From contig JAJFII010000041.1 of assembly GCA_021775095.1 (NCBI GenBank), positions 1-38,025 on the forward strand: 38,025 nucleotides of DNA, given 5' to 3'. The stretch comes from Rhodospirillales bacterium (GTDB lineage Bacteria; Pseudomonadota; Alphaproteobacteria; Rhodospirillales; Casp-alpha2). The stretch's first letter is position 1. The number at the start of each line of letters is the position of its first letter. This document shows positions 8,467 through 17,189 of this stretch, one piece after another. The position numbers and the translations under genes are program-made. The notes below the pieces were generated by a model. That model had not been told where the DNA came from, did no database searches, and worked only from the letters and a program-made list of their open reading frames with translations.

Positions 8467-9491
8467 AAGCCGTCGCCCTATCCAAATACCTGCCGATCGA
8501 TGATCCGCAGTCTTTTTTTGATGCCAATTTGCCGAAACCGCAGCCGAAAGGTCATGACCTCCTGGTTTCAGTCAAAGCCGTTGCCGTAAATCCGGTCGAT
8601 ACAAAAGTCCGCACCGGACGCGGCAATGAGGGCAAGGTCGAAAATCCGCCGCGGGTTCTTGGCTGGGATGCGAGTGGGATCGTTGAAGCCGTCGGGCCTG
8701 ACGTTAGCCTGTTCGCGGCGGGAGATGAGGTTTACTACGCAGGCGATATCACACGATCTGGTTGCTATGCGGAGTTTCAGCTTGTTGATGAACGCATCGT
8801 TGGTCATAAGCCCAAAAGCCTCAGCTTCGCTGAAGCTGCGGCTTTGCCGCTGACAACGATTACCGCTTATGAGTCGTTCTTTGACCGGCTGGGTATTGAC
8901 CGCGACGGCGCCAATGCGGGCCAATCGATTCTGATTATCGGTGCCGGCGGTGGAGTGGGCTCGATTGCAATCCAACTGGCGAAGTTGGCTGGATTGGTCG
9001 TTATCGGCACGGCGTCGCGTCCGGAAACGGTTGAATGGGTGAAGGACCTAGGTGCCGATCACGTGGTTAATCATCGGCAGGATTTGGTGAAGCAGGTTCG
9101 CGCGCTCGGACTGCAACAGGTCGATCATGTCGCGATTTTTAATGACATGCGCCACTGGGATACGGCGGTTGAACTGATCCGGCCGCAAGGCGGGATTGTC
9201 TCGATAGATGATACGGATCTGCCCATGCCGATGGAGGGTATGAAAATGAAAGCCGCCAGTTTTCATTGGGAGTTCATGTTTGCCCGGGCCATGCACCAGA
9301 CACCAGATATGATCGAGCAGCACAGGCTGTTGAGCTGGGTGGCGGAAGAAATTGATGCCGGTCGCATTCGTACAACCCTATCTGAAATTCTGTCGCCAAT
9401 TAATGCCGAAAACATGCGGACAGCGCACTGGATGGTCGAAGCGGGTACGGCAAAAGGCAAAATCGTGCTTAATGCCTTTGACGCAGAATAA
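8463..9491 (+). CDS. MDR-family zinc-type alcohol dehydrogenase / quinone oxidoreductase-like protein
   Basis: The 342-residue protein has the GroES-like N-terminal domain (AVAVNPVDTKVRTG, PPRVLGWDASGIVEAVG, GDEVYYAGD) and the Rossmann domain with the nucleotide-binding loop GAGGGVGSIAIQLAK. It lacks the cysteine cluster of the structural zinc site, as do NADPH-quinone oxidoreductases. It fits the 'zinc-binding alcohol dehydrogenase family' subgroup often found beside HxlR regulators. It starts within the stop of the ABM gene, so both are made from one mRNA. Likely chemistry is NAD(P)H-dependent reduction of a quinone or enone, complementing the monooxygenase in a quinone/electrophile detoxification pair. 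The exact substrate cannot be read from sequence. The ~200 bp after its stop contain no convincing terminator or gene. Confidence 0.85.
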   Translation: MKAVALSKYLPIDDPQSFFDANLPKPQPKGHDLLVSVKAVAVNPVDTKVRTGRGNEGKVENPPRVLGWDASGIVEAVGPDVSLFAAGDEVYYAGDITRSGCYAEFQLVDERIVGHKPKSLSFAEAAALPLTTITAYESFFDRLGIDRDGANAGQSILIIGAGGGVGSIAIQLAKLAGLVVIGTASRPETVEWVKDLGADHVVNHRQDLVKQVRALGLQQVDHVAIFNDMRHWDTAVELIRPQGGIVSIDDTDLPMPMEGMKMKAASFHWEFMFARAMHQTPDMIEQHRLLSWVAEEIDAGRIRTTLSEILSPINAENMRTAHWMVEAGTAKGKIVLNAFDAE

Positions 9492-9697
9492 AACCAAGTC
9501 ATCCGGCTCGGGCGTTCGGTCCAAGCAAATGAGGGGAATGCTTGATGTTTCTTCTCGTTTATCCGGTAACCAGATGGTCTTTGTGTTTGAACCTTTCACG
9601 GCGAAGAAATTCCGCCTGCCGTCGCACTGATTAAATTAATAGGGGTGTTTGTCCCGGGGCAGCGGCTCATCGATGCTTTTTTGATAGGGGCGCAGGG

Positions 9698-10270
9698 TTA
9701 TCGCGACAGGGCTACCGCGATAATTACAACGGCGACACCAATCGCCAAGCCGATCCATATTCTGTTCGCTGCGGCTGGTTGGGCGTTCGGCGTCGGATCG
9801 GAAGCCGCTTCAATTGACGGTGCCTGGGTTCCGGCTTCAATCAGGTCACAGAACTTGGCAAAAAACTGGGCCGACAATTTTTTTGCCGTTGAATCAATCA
9901 GCCGTCCCCCCAATTGGGCGATCCGGCCGCCGACATCGGCGTGAACTTCATATAAAAGACGGGTCGCAGTTCCGTCCGCCAATAATTTGATATCGGCACC
10001 ACCCTTGGCAAATCCTGCGGCACCTCCGGTTCCTTCGCCGGTGATCGAATAACTTTCCGGCGGTGTCAGGTTCGATAACTCAACCTGCCCTTTGAATTTG
10101 GCTTTTACCGGGCCGACCTTGAGGACGACAGAGGCTGTCATTTCCGTCTCCGATGTTTTTTCCAGGGTTTCGCAGCCAGGTATACATTGGCGCAGGATTT
10201 CCGGGTCATTGAGGGCCGCATAAACCTGTTCGCGGGTCGCTTCAATTTTTTGTTCGGCTTTTAATTCCAA
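9698..10270 (-). CDS. coxG: CoxG, SRPBCC-fold membrane partner of CO dehydrogenase
   Basis: The 190-residue protein is a CoxG/SRPBCC domain (residues 1-~148; AALNDPEILRQCIPGCETLE, VGPVKAKFKGQVEL, GTGGAAGFAKGGADIKL) followed by a Pro/Ala-rich linker and one C-terminal transmembrane helix (IWIGLAIGVAVVIIAVAL, ~171-188). In aerobic CO oxidisers CoxG helps anchor the dehydrogenase at the membrane and is reported to deliver quinone to it. The C-terminal anchor here fits that role. Translation appears to start at TTG (10270-10268), seven bases after GGAG; no in-frame ATG precedes the domain. It is the last gene of the cox operon, 33 bp after coxF. Confidence 0.88.
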   Translation of the reverse strand: MELKAEQKIEATREQVYAALNDPEILRQCIPGCETLEKTSETEMTASVVLKVGPVKAKFKGQVELSNLTPPESYSITGEGTGGAAGFAKGGADIKLLADGTATRLLYEVHADVGGRIAQLGGRLIDSTAKKLSAQFFAKFCDLIEAGTQAPSIEAASDPTPNAQPAAANRIWIGLAIGVAVVIIAVALSR

Positions 10271-10303
10271 GGGGAGTCTCCGGTCTGTGTTTTATTTTCC
10301 GAG

Positions 10304-11143
10304 TTAATGTGTATGGGTTCGTCGCGCCGGGGCCGTTTCGGACTTTGCATCGGGACGGCGCAAGAATGCAACAATTTCGGCGGCGATGGAAAGGGCAATT
10401 TCTTCGGGCCCGACGGCGTGAATATCGATCCCCGCCGGGCCATGCAGACCTTTTAGGCGAGCGCCGTCAACGGTGCCGTCGATGCCCAGTGCTTCCTTCA
10501 ACAGGGAAATTTTTCGGTGACTGCCAACCATCGATACATAATCAGCCGATGATGCAAGCGCCGCCCGCATGGCTTCTTTGTCTCCTTTGCCCTGGGTCGA
10601 AATGACGATTGCATCGGTCGCTTGCAGGTCGCATGTGTTCAGGTCAAAACCGTCAAGATAATGATCTGCTCCGGAAATCTCGCTATGGTCGTGCCGCGGC
10701 GCCGCAAGCATGACCTGGAAGCCAACGGCTTTGGCGATCGTTACCAGGGCCTGGGCGACGGGAGACGACCCACAGACCACCAATTTACGGGCCGTTCGCA
10801 TGGGTTCAAGAAAAAGCTCAACCGTGCCGCCACTTGGGCAGCCGGACTTAAACAAGGGGGTGCCATCACTGTCGACTTCACTGTCGACCTGTTCCTTTGG
10901 CCGCACCCGAACCATATTGGGCTGTCCGACTTTAAGGGCATCCAAAGCGGCTTTGCGGACGGCAGCGGTGACACACCCACCGCCGACAAATCCGTGGATC
11001 TCTCCGTCGCCGGTAATGACGGCTTTTGCGCCGGCTTTGGCTGAAGTTAAATCGGCCGTTCTGACAATGGTGGCCACGCAAAAGGCATCACCCTGTTTTC
11101 TTAACTGATCGATCAAATCGAGGGTCTTTGAAAATTCCGTCAT
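10304..11143 (-). CDS. coxF: CoxF, XdhC/CoxI-family maturation factor
   Basis: The product, 279 residues from the ATG at 11143, has an N-terminal XdhC/CoxI domain (FCVATIVRTADLTSAKAGAK, FVGGGCVTAAVRKAAL) and a C-terminal XdhC Rossmann domain (KLVVCGSSPVAQALVTIAK, DAIVISTQGKGDKEAMRAAL, YVSMVGSHRK). XdhC-type proteins bind the molybdenum cofactor and help insert the sulfurated, here Cu-containing, centre into their enzyme. In O. carboxidovorans CoxF acts with CoxE in assembling the Mo-Cu cluster. An upstream in-frame ATG (11227) lies inside coxE. The chosen start has AGGGAG about ten bases ahead and leaves a 13-bp gap to coxE. Operon position, rather than sequence alone, distinguishes it from generic XdhC. 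Confidence 0.87.
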   Translation of the reverse strand: MTEFSKTLDLIDQLRKQGDAFCVATIVRTADLTSAKAGAKAVITGDGEIHGFVGGGCVTAAVRKAALDALKVGQPNMVRVRPKEQVDSEVDSDGTPLFKSGCPSGGTVELFLEPMRTARKLVVCGSSPVAQALVTIAKAVGFQVMLAAPRHDHSEISGADHYLDGFDLNTCDLQATDAIVISTQGKGDKEAMRAALASSADYVSMVGSHRKISLLKEALGIDGTVDGARLKGLHGPAGIDIHAVGPEEIALSIAAEIVAFLRRPDAKSETAPARRTHTH

Positions 11144-11156
11144 TTGTTCATTCTCC

Positions 11157-12347
11157 CTAAAGACGCGCCAGCTCGGGTTCGATCGCCGCCAGTGTCGCGA
11201 TCGAATTGGCACAGGCAAAATGGTCAATGTGGGGCATGGCGGCAGCCATAGCGGCGGTTATCGGCTGATAATCACGCCAACCCAACATTGGATTTAACCA
11301 GACAAGCCGCGCTGCGCGCCGTTGCAGTCGGGCCAGTTGATTGGCCAGGTGATCTGCCGTACCCGTATCATACCCATCACTGAAAATCAGAATTACCGAC
11401 CGCGACGTCAGTGCGTGTTTGGCGTACAGGCGGTTAAACTGATCGAGACATTGCCCGAGTTTTGTGCCGCCGCCAAAACCATCCGTGATCAGCGACAATT
11501 GGGTCATCGCCTTGACTGCGTTGCTGTCGCGAAGGGTATCGGTGACGCGGATCAATTTGGTGTGAAACAGATAAACATCGGTTTGGATCCACGCACAGAC
11601 CAGGCCTTTCACAAACTGTAGAAAAAATCGACTGTAGGTATTCATGGAACCGGATACATCGAGAAAAACAACAATCCGAACCGGACGATCGGGTTTGCGT
11701 TTTTTTATGAGTGTCAGCGGTTCGCCGCCATGGCATTGGTTGGCCCGCAAGGTTTTGCGAAAATCCAATCGTGAACCACGGGTTGATTTGCGGTAACGGC
11801 GTGACAAGCGGTTACGCATGGCTTTGGCCAGGCGGTAGGCAAGCTGTTCGGCTTCGGCAATTTCGGCCGGGTCAACAAATTTACGGAAATCGGTTCTAAT
11901 GGAATAATGCTGAGGCGAGGCAAACAATTTGCCTTGGGACCCTTCGGAGCGGTCACCGTCGAGCGGTGGCAGGTGGCGGTCATCGGAACCATCCTGCTCT
12001 GGTTGGTCCGCAGAAAAATGACTTTCCCATAAACCATGGACGATGTTTACGGAGGCGTTTTGCGGGGTGGACTTGGTTTGGTTGGACGGACGTTCCCTGC
12101 CATGGGCCGACCAATAGGCTTCAAACAAATCATCAAACCGCATCCACTCGCTGTGGTTTCCCGATAACAATATTTTTAACTGGATGCGGGCGTTGGGAAG
12201 TGAACTTAGGCGTGAAGTCGCCAGCAATTTAGCGACGTCGCGGGTTTCCTTAGAGCCAATTTGGAATCCGTTCAGGCGTAAATGATCAACAAAACCCAGC
12301 AGGCGTTTGATGAGGGGTGCTTGCAGTTCTATTGAGATCCTGGTCAT
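11157..12347 (-). CDS. coxE: CoxE, VWA-domain CO dehydrogenase maturation protein
   Basis: The 396-residue protein has the CoxE-like layout. A helical N-terminal domain (residues ~1-180) and a basic segment (RNRLSRRYRKSTRGSRLDF) precede a von Willebrand A domain whose metal-ion site reads DVSGSM at 230-235. ILIFSDGYDTG appears further on. CoxE proteins work with the MoxR-type ATPase CoxD, in the way VWA proteins pair with MoxR, to mature the Mo-Cu centre of apo-CODH. It starts four bases after the coxD stop and ends 13 bp before coxF, as expected for coupled translation. The region around residues 85-140 is hydrophilic and probably disordered. Confidence 0.9.
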   Translation of the reverse strand: MTRISIELQAPLIKRLLGFVDHLRLNGFQIGSKETRDVAKLLATSRLSSLPNARIQLKILLSGNHSEWMRFDDLFEAYWSAHGRERPSNQTKSTPQNASVNIVHGLWESHFSADQPEQDGSDDRHLPPLDGDRSEGSQGKLFASPQHYSIRTDFRKFVDPAEIAEAEQLAYRLAKAMRNRLSRRYRKSTRGSRLDFRKTLRANQCHGGEPLTLIKKRKPDRPVRIVVFLDVSGSMNTYSRFFLQFVKGLVCAWIQTDVYLFHTKLIRVTDTLRDSNAVKAMTQLSLITDGFGGGTKLGQCLDQFNRLYAKHALTSRSVILIFSDGYDTGTADHLANQLARLQRRAARLVWLNPMLGWRDYQPITAAMAAAMPHIDHFACANSIATLAAIEPELARL

Positions 12348-12351
12348 GGGC

Positions 12352-13236
12352 TTATGCGGCTTTACCAGCCAAACGGCTGGCGACTTCCTGGCTGATTGAT
12401 TTTTGATCTGCGGCAGTTTTTAAAAGACAAATCAATGACGTACAAAGTGTCGGTACATCATCCGCCAAGGATGTGAGTTTTAAACCGGCGAGGGCCGCCG
12501 CCCAATCCAGAGTCTCGGCGATGCCCGGAACTTTCTCCAGGTCCTCCTTGCGTAATTCCTGGACAAAACGGACGATCTGGCCAACCAACTGATCTTCGAT
12601 GTTGGGTAATCGGGCCAGGACAATTTCCATTTCCCGTTCGGGTGAGGGAAATTCGACATAGGTGTACAAACACCGTCGGCGCAGGGCGTCGGAGAGTTCG
12701 CGGGTTCCGTTGGAGGTTAAGACAACATGGGGTATCGATTGTGCCTGGATGGTTCCCAGTTCGGGAATTGAAATTTGATAGTCAGATAATATTTCCAGCA
12801 AATACGCCTCAAATTCCTCATCGGAACGGTCAATTTCATCGATCAACAATACCGGTGAAACGGGTTGACTGATGGCTTCGAGCAGGGGTCTTTTCATCAG
12901 GTAGGTTTCGGAAAAAATCTGGTCTTCTATCACGTCGGCAGATACGGTTTCCCGTTCTCTGGCTTTGATGGCCAAAAGCTGTCGCTGGTAATTCCATTCA
13001 TAGATGGCCTGGTTGGCGTCCAATCCTTCGTAACACTGGAGGCGAATAAGCCGGGTGTCCAATACCGATGCCAGGGCGCGGGCAATTTCGGTTTTACCAA
13101 CACCGGCTTCACCTTCCAATAACAAGGGCCGTTGCAGGTCAATGGACAGTTGAAGCGCCATCACCAGGGTATCGTCAGGAATATAATTGACGTTACGGAG
13201 GCGGGTTTTAAGCGTGTTGGACGTGGACATTGTCAT
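12352..13236 (-). CDS. coxD: CoxD, MoxR-type AAA+ ATPase
   Basis: The 294-residue AAA+ ATPase has Walker A GEAGVGKT at residues 42-49, Walker B VLLIDEIDRS at 129-138, sensor 1 in VVLTSNGTRELSDALRRRC and the arginine finger region following it. In O. carboxidovorans CoxD is a membrane-associated chaperone-ATPase needed for sulfuration of the Mo centre. The start is ATG at 13236 or the second ATG at 13230; neither has a clear ribosome-binding site. The codon at 13236 directly follows the T tract of the coxL-coxD hairpin, so its translation or transcription may be limited. It overlaps no neighbour; coxE follows after four bases. Confidence 0.9.
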   Translation of the reverse strand: MTMSTSNTLKTRLRNVNYIPDDTLVMALQLSIDLQRPLLLEGEAGVGKTEIARALASVLDTRLIRLQCYEGLDANQAIYEWNYQRQLLAIKARERETVSADVIEDQIFSETYLMKRPLLEAISQPVSPVLLIDEIDRSDEEFEAYLLEILSDYQISIPELGTIQAQSIPHVVLTSNGTRELSDALRRRCLYTYVEFPSPEREMEIVLARLPNIEDQLVGQIVRFVQELRKEDLEKVPGIAETLDWAAALAGLKLTSLADDVPTLCTSLICLLKTAADQKSISQEVASRLAGKAA

Positions 13237-13277
13237 AAAAAATGAATTGGTGGAGGAGGGAGCATCTCCTCCACCAA
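13237..13277 (-). terminator. Strong stem-loop with T tract between coxL and coxD (partial terminator candidate)
   Basis: On the minus strand TTGGTGGAGGAG (13277-13266) and CTCCTCCACCAA (13258-13247) form a perfect 12-bp stem with a seven-base loop. Four bases later come six T residues (13242-13237), immediately before the coxD ATG. This is the architecture of an intrinsic terminator placed inside an operon. Partial read-through, or protection of the coxMSL message from 3' decay, would give far more structural enzyme than maturation factors. The structure is seen directly; efficiency is unknown. Confidence 0.75.
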
Positions 13278-13282
13278 AACCC

Positions 13283-15706
13283 TTAACCGGTTAGGCCTAG
13301 TTTTTCGGCGGTTTTCCAAACCCGCCAATGATCGTGGGGCATTTGAGTATGGGTTAGGCCAAAATGTGCAAAGGCATTGTTGACCGCATTGGAAAATGCA
13401 GGAACACCACCGACGTTGGGGCTTTCACCAACCCCCTTGGCACCGATTGGATGGTGTGGCGAGGGGGTGACCGTAAAGTCGGTTTCCCATTCCGGGGTTT
13501 CGACGGCCGTCGGGATGTAATAATCCATGAGACTGCCACCTTTGACATTGCCCATCTCGTCGTAGGCGATTTCCTGACCCATGGCGATGGCCAGAGCTTC
13601 CGTCAACCCGCCGTGAACCTGGCCTTCGATAATCATCGGGTTGATGCGAGTGCCGCAGTCGTCGAGGGCGTAAAACCGTCGGGTATCAACCACACCGGTA
13701 TCGACATCAACATCAACCACACAAATATACGCACCGTAGGGATAGGTCATGTTGGGTGGGTCATAATAGGAAACCGCTTCCAGACCGGGCTCGAGACCTG
13801 GTATCGCCTGATTGTAAGCGGCAAAGGCCAGTTCCTTCATGGTCTTAAACTTTTCCGGGTTGCCTTTTACCTGAAATCGGTCGACATCCCATTCCACATC
13901 GTCATCGTGAACTTCTAACAGGTAGGCGGCAATCATCTGCGCTTTTGCCCGTATTTTACGCCCGGCCATGGCGGTCGCCGCACCGGCCACAGGGGTTGAG
14001 CGTGAGCCATAGGTGCCTAGGCCATAGGGTGCCGTGTCCGTATCGCCTTCCTCGACGGTAATGTCTTCCGCTGGAAGGCCAATTTCCGTCGCTAAAATTT
14101 GCGCAAAAGTCGTGGCATGGCCCTGACCCTGTGAGATCGTACCCAGCCGGGCGATAGCTGAACCGGTGGGATGAATTCGGATTTCACAAGAGTCAAACAT
14201 GCCCAAGCCCAGAATGTCACAATTTTTGACAGGGCCGGCACCGACAATTTCCGTGAAAAACGCAACCCCGATGCCCATGAGTGAACGGGTTTCACCGGCC
14301 GTAAAGGCGGCACGGTTTGCCGCCTGTTCTTTGCGCAATTTCTCATAGTCGACGGTTTTCATGGCCTGTTCCATGGCCGTGTGGTAATCGCCGGAATCGT
14401 ATTCCCAGCCGAGCGCCGATGTATAGGGGAACTGGTCTTTGGTAATGAAGTTCTTCAGTCTAAGTTCCGCCGGATCCATGCCGAGCTTCAGGGCTAGGAC
14501 ATCTATCATTCGCTCGAGCATATAGGCGGCTTCCGTGACCCGAAACGAACAGCGATAGGCAACGCCGCCCGGGGCTTTGTTGGTATAAACGCCGTCAACC
14601 CCACAATGGGCGACCGGGATATCGTAGGATCCCGTACATATGGAAAAGAAACCGGCGGGAAACTGCGTCGGGTCGGCGCAGGCATCAAACGCCCCATGGT
14701 CGGCCAACACATGGCAGGCGAGGCCGGTAATTTTGCCTTCGTTGGTCGCCGCAATTTTGCCGGTCATGTGATAGTCGCGGGCAAAGGCGGTTGAAGTGAG
14801 ATTTTCGATTTTATCTTCAACCCATTTGACGGGAACACCGGTGACGATGGAGGCCACAGCGGCACAGATATAACCAGGATAAACGCCCACCTTATTGCCA
14901 AACCCGCCGCCGATATCTGGCGATATGATGCGGATGTTATGTTCCGGGATGGTGGTGATCAAAGAGGCAACAGTCCGGACCGCATGGGGTGCCTGGAAGG
15001 TTCCCCAAATGGTCAATTTGCCGTTGACCTTGTCCATGGAGGCAACACAGCCGCAGGTTTCCAGGGGACTGGGGTGGACCCGCGGGTAGGAGATCAGCTC
15101 CTCGACCACCACTTCGGCCTCGGCCATTGCTTTGTCAGTGCCCTCCTTGTCGCCGGCTTGCCAATAAAATATATGGTTGTGATGGTTACGGGTGCCGTGC
15201 GCCCCTTCCATTTTGTCTGCGATATCTTCACGCAGTACCGGGGCGTCCGCATCCATCGCCGTGAACGGATCAACAACGACCGGCAGGGCCTCATATTCGA
15301 TTTCTACCAGTTCGACAGCGTCGGCCGCCGCATATCGGTCTTCGGCAACAACAAACGCCACCTCCTGGTTTTGGAACAGAACTTTTTCATCTGCCAGGAC
15401 CGCCTGCACATCACCGGCCAGTGTCGGCATATAGTGTAAATTCAGAGGTTTGAGGTCTTCGGCGGTCAGGATCGCAATGACCCCGGGCACCGCCAGTGCT
15501 GCTTCTTTGTTAATGGAAACAATGCGGGCGTGGGCATGGGACGAGCGGGCAAAATCACCAAATAACATGCCCGGCAATTTAATATCGTCCACGTAGTTCC
15601 CTTTGCCCTGAGTAAACCGGGCATCCTCAACCCGTTTGCGGCTGGATCCCATGCCCTGAAGTTTTGCGGCCCGTTCGGCCGACGATGGATTAGCTTGATC
15701 GTTCAT
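13283..15706 (-). CDS. coxL: CoxL, form I Mo-Cu carbon monoxide dehydrogenase large subunit
   Basis: The catalytic subunit of aerobic CO dehydrogenase (CO + H2O to CO2 + 2 e- + 2 H+) has 807 residues, against 809 in O. carboxidovorans. The active-site loop AYRCSFR lies at residues 383-389 (DNA 14540-14560), with Cys386 as the copper-binding sulfur donor. This motif defines form I (true CODH) and excludes the AYRGAGR of form II. The C-terminal GAKGVGESPNVGG carries the catalytic glutamate. Moco-binding segments such as DIGGGFGNKVG and GQGHATTFAQ are also present. It starts at 15706, sharing one base with the coxS stop (TAATG), so the two are translationally coupled. It functions as (LMS)2 at the cytoplasmic membrane face. 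Identification is firm. Confidence 0.97.
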   Translation of the reverse strand: MNDQANPSSAERAAKLQGMGSSRKRVEDARFTQGKGNYVDDIKLPGMLFGDFARSSHAHARIVSINKEAALAVPGVIAILTAEDLKPLNLHYMPTLAGDVQAVLADEKVLFQNQEVAFVVAEDRYAAADAVELVEIEYEALPVVVDPFTAMDADAPVLREDIADKMEGAHGTRNHHNHIFYWQAGDKEGTDKAMAEAEVVVEELISYPRVHPSPLETCGCVASMDKVNGKLTIWGTFQAPHAVRTVASLITTIPEHNIRIISPDIGGGFGNKVGVYPGYICAAVASIVTGVPVKWVEDKIENLTSTAFARDYHMTGKIAATNEGKITGLACHVLADHGAFDACADPTQFPAGFFSICTGSYDIPVAHCGVDGVYTNKAPGGVAYRCSFRVTEAAYMLERMIDVLALKLGMDPAELRLKNFITKDQFPYTSALGWEYDSGDYHTAMEQAMKTVDYEKLRKEQAANRAAFTAGETRSLMGIGVAFFTEIVGAGPVKNCDILGLGMFDSCEIRIHPTGSAIARLGTISQGQGHATTFAQILATEIGLPAEDITVEEGDTDTAPYGLGTYGSRSTPVAGAATAMAGRKIRAKAQMIAAYLLEVHDDDVEWDVDRFQVKGNPEKFKTMKELAFAAYNQAIPGLEPGLEAVSYYDPPNMTYPYGAYICVVDVDVDTGVVDTRRFYALDDCGTRINPMIIEGQVHGGLTEALAIAMGQEIAYDEMGNVKGGSLMDYYIPTAVETPEWETDFTVTPSPHHPIGAKGVGESPNVGGVPAFSNAVNNAFAHFGLTHTQMPHDHWRVWKTAEKLGLTG

Positions 15707-16200
15707 TATTCTGCCGCCTCCTGTGCGGGGTTCAGTTGCTCAGCTGCTACGCGGATGGCTTTTACGATGTTTTGGTAGCCGGTACACCGGCACAGATTTC
15801 CCGAAATCCCGTAACGGATTTCGCTGTCCGTCGGGTTGGGGTTGTCCTGTAACAATCGGTGGGCGCGGGTGATCATGCCCGGCGTACAAAATCCGCACTG
15901 CAAACCATGGTGCTCCCGAAAACTTTCCTGCAGGGCATGCAAGGTGCCATCGGCTCCGGCAATGCTTTCAATGGTAGTGATTTCGGCACCGTTTGCCTGC
16001 ACCGCAAACACCGTACAGGACTTTATAGATTTTCCGTTCAGATCAATGGTGCAGGCACCGCAATGGCTGGTATCGCAGCCGATGTGGGGGCCGGTAAGGT
16101 TTAAGTCTTCGCGCAGAAAATGAATGAGCAGGGTGCGCGGTTCAACCGACCCTTCAATCTTGTCCCCATTGATCGTCATTTCGACCTTAATTTTCGACAT
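15706..16200 (-). CDS. coxS: CoxS, [2Fe-2S] small subunit of CO dehydrogenase
   Basis: The 164-residue iron-sulfur subunit has a plant-ferredoxin-like N-terminal cluster with Cys42, Cys47, Cys50 and Cys62 ([10 protein letters not shown]...SC). The C-terminal cluster has Cys102, Cys105, Cys137 and Cys139 (CGFC...CRC). Both sets are spaced as in known CODH and xanthine dehydrogenase family proteins. It passes electrons from the Mo-Cu centre in CoxL to FAD in CoxM. GGAG lies seven bases before the ATG. It sits 21 bp after coxM and overlaps coxL by one base, matching the canonical M-S-L order. Confidence 0.96.
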   Translation of the reverse strand: MSKIKVEMTINGDKIEGSVEPRTLLIHFLREDLNLTGPHIGCDTSHCGACTIDLNGKSIKSCTVFAVQANGAEITTIESIAGADGTLHALQESFREHHGLQCGFCTPGMITRAHRLLQDNPNPTDSEIRYGISGNLCRCTGYQNIVKAIRVAAEQLNPAQEAAE

Positions 16201-16221
16201 TTTATTCTCCCTGTATTAAAT

Positions 16222-17085
16222 TTATTTTGCCCGTTCGATGGCTTTTTCGATGGCCCGCATCACCATGATTCCGGCGATATGAGTGCGAAAATTTGCTGGA
16301 CCGCGTCCGTCTTCGGCTGGATCGGTTATGGCTTTTGCCGCATTGGCGGCGGCGGTAATAGTTTTTTTGTCGAGGTTTGATCCCCGTAGAATCTGCGACG
16401 CTTCTTCGGCGTATAAAGGGGTGTCACCGACATTGGTCAGGGCGATGGCGGCTGTTTGGCAGCTGTTGTTTTCGACAGTCAAGACAACCGCCGCTGCCGC
16501 TGTCGCGTAATCGCCTATTTTGCGTTTCTGTTTTTCATAGGCGTGTCCATGGCCGCTGGGCGGCGCCGAAAAGCGAGCGGCGGTTAAGATTTCACCCTCT
16601 TCAAGCGCCGTAAAATAAGCCGCCTCGTAAAAATCCCTGGCGGCAACGTCGCGACGGCCTTCCGGACCTTGTAAAATATAGACGGCGTCGAGAGCCTGCA
16701 TCAGTGCCGGCATATCGTTACCCGGGTCCCCATTGGCTATATTACCGCCAATTGTCCCCATATTGCGGACCTGTGGGTCGGCAATTTGTGCGGCGGCCAG
16801 ACCGAGGATCGGGCAGACAGCCGCCAGTTGATCCGAAGCGATGAGTTCTGCCTGGGTCGTCATCGCACCGATGGAAATTTCCGCACCGTTAATGGTGATG
16901 CCCCTGAGGCTGGTGATGTCCTGCAAATCGACAAGATGCTCCGGCGTCGCCATGCGTAATTTCATCATGGGGATCAGACTGTGCCCACCGGCGACAACGC
17001 GTGCTTCATCACCTAAAGACGCCAAAAGCCCGATGGCCGCTTCGATGGAATCGGGCCGATGGTAATCAAAGGAACCGGGTATCAT
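16222..17085 (-). CDS. coxM: CoxM, FAD-binding medium subunit of CO dehydrogenase
   Basis: The 287-residue flavoprotein subunit carries the two FAD-pyrophosphate motifs of the family: AGGHS at residues 32-36 and TIGGN at 111-115, the latter followed by IANGDPGNDMPA. It accepts electrons from the CoxS clusters and hands them to the quinone pool, probably through CoxG. GGAG lies seven bases before the ATG. It is the first gene of the structural operon, with a 147-bp gap to coxC that contains a TATAAT box and two 12-bp direct repeats. Length matches the O. carboxidovorans protein (288 residues). Confidence 0.95.
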   Translation of the reverse strand: MIPGSFDYHRPDSIEAAIGLLASLGDEARVVAGGHSLIPMMKLRMATPEHLVDLQDITSLRGITINGAEISIGAMTTQAELIASDQLAAVCPILGLAAAQIADPQVRNMGTIGGNIANGDPGNDMPALMQALDAVYILQGPEGRRDVAARDFYEAAYFTALEEGEILTAARFSAPPSGHGHAYEKQKRKIGDYATAAAAVVLTVENNSCQTAAIALTNVGDTPLYAEEASQILRGSNLDKKTITAAANAAKAITDPAEDGRGPANFRTHIAGIMVMRAIEKAIERAK

Positions 17086-17104
17086 ATTATCTCTCCCTAA
17101 CTTA

Positions 17105-17118
17105 GCCCTCGAGAGGGC
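17105..17118. promoter_or_regulatory. Small inverted repeat in the coxM leader
   Basis: GCCCTC-ga-GAGGGC lies between the putative TATAAT box and the coxM ribosome-binding site, centred on CTCGAG. A two-base loop is too tight for a full hairpin, so it may instead be a protein-binding dyad. It has no assigned role. Confidence 0.3.
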
Positions 17119-17132
17119 GAAAAATTGTGGAG

Positions 17133-17138
17133 ATTATA
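17133..17138 (-). promoter_or_regulatory. Putative coxM -10 box (TATAAT)
   Basis: A perfect TATAAT on the minus strand lies 47 bases before the coxM ATG. No TTGACA-like -35 element is found 16-18 bases upstream (AGCAAA at 17-bp spacing). This is typical of activator-dependent promoters and fits control by the adjacent LytTR-domain regulator. Consensus match is seen; start-site position is inferred. Confidence 0.45.
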
Positions 17139-17189
17139 AAAACAGGTAGCGATGATTTGCTGTCGCCCATTCATGACAACGGGTCCTCA

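Noticed and set aside
10304-11143. Xanthine dehydrogenase accessory gene xdhC
   Set aside because: The domain is shared, but the position between coxE and coxG and the form I coxL make coxF the better name.
13283-15706. Form II (putative non-CODH) molybdenum hydroxylase
   Set aside because: The active-site loop reads AYRCSFR, not AYRGAGR.
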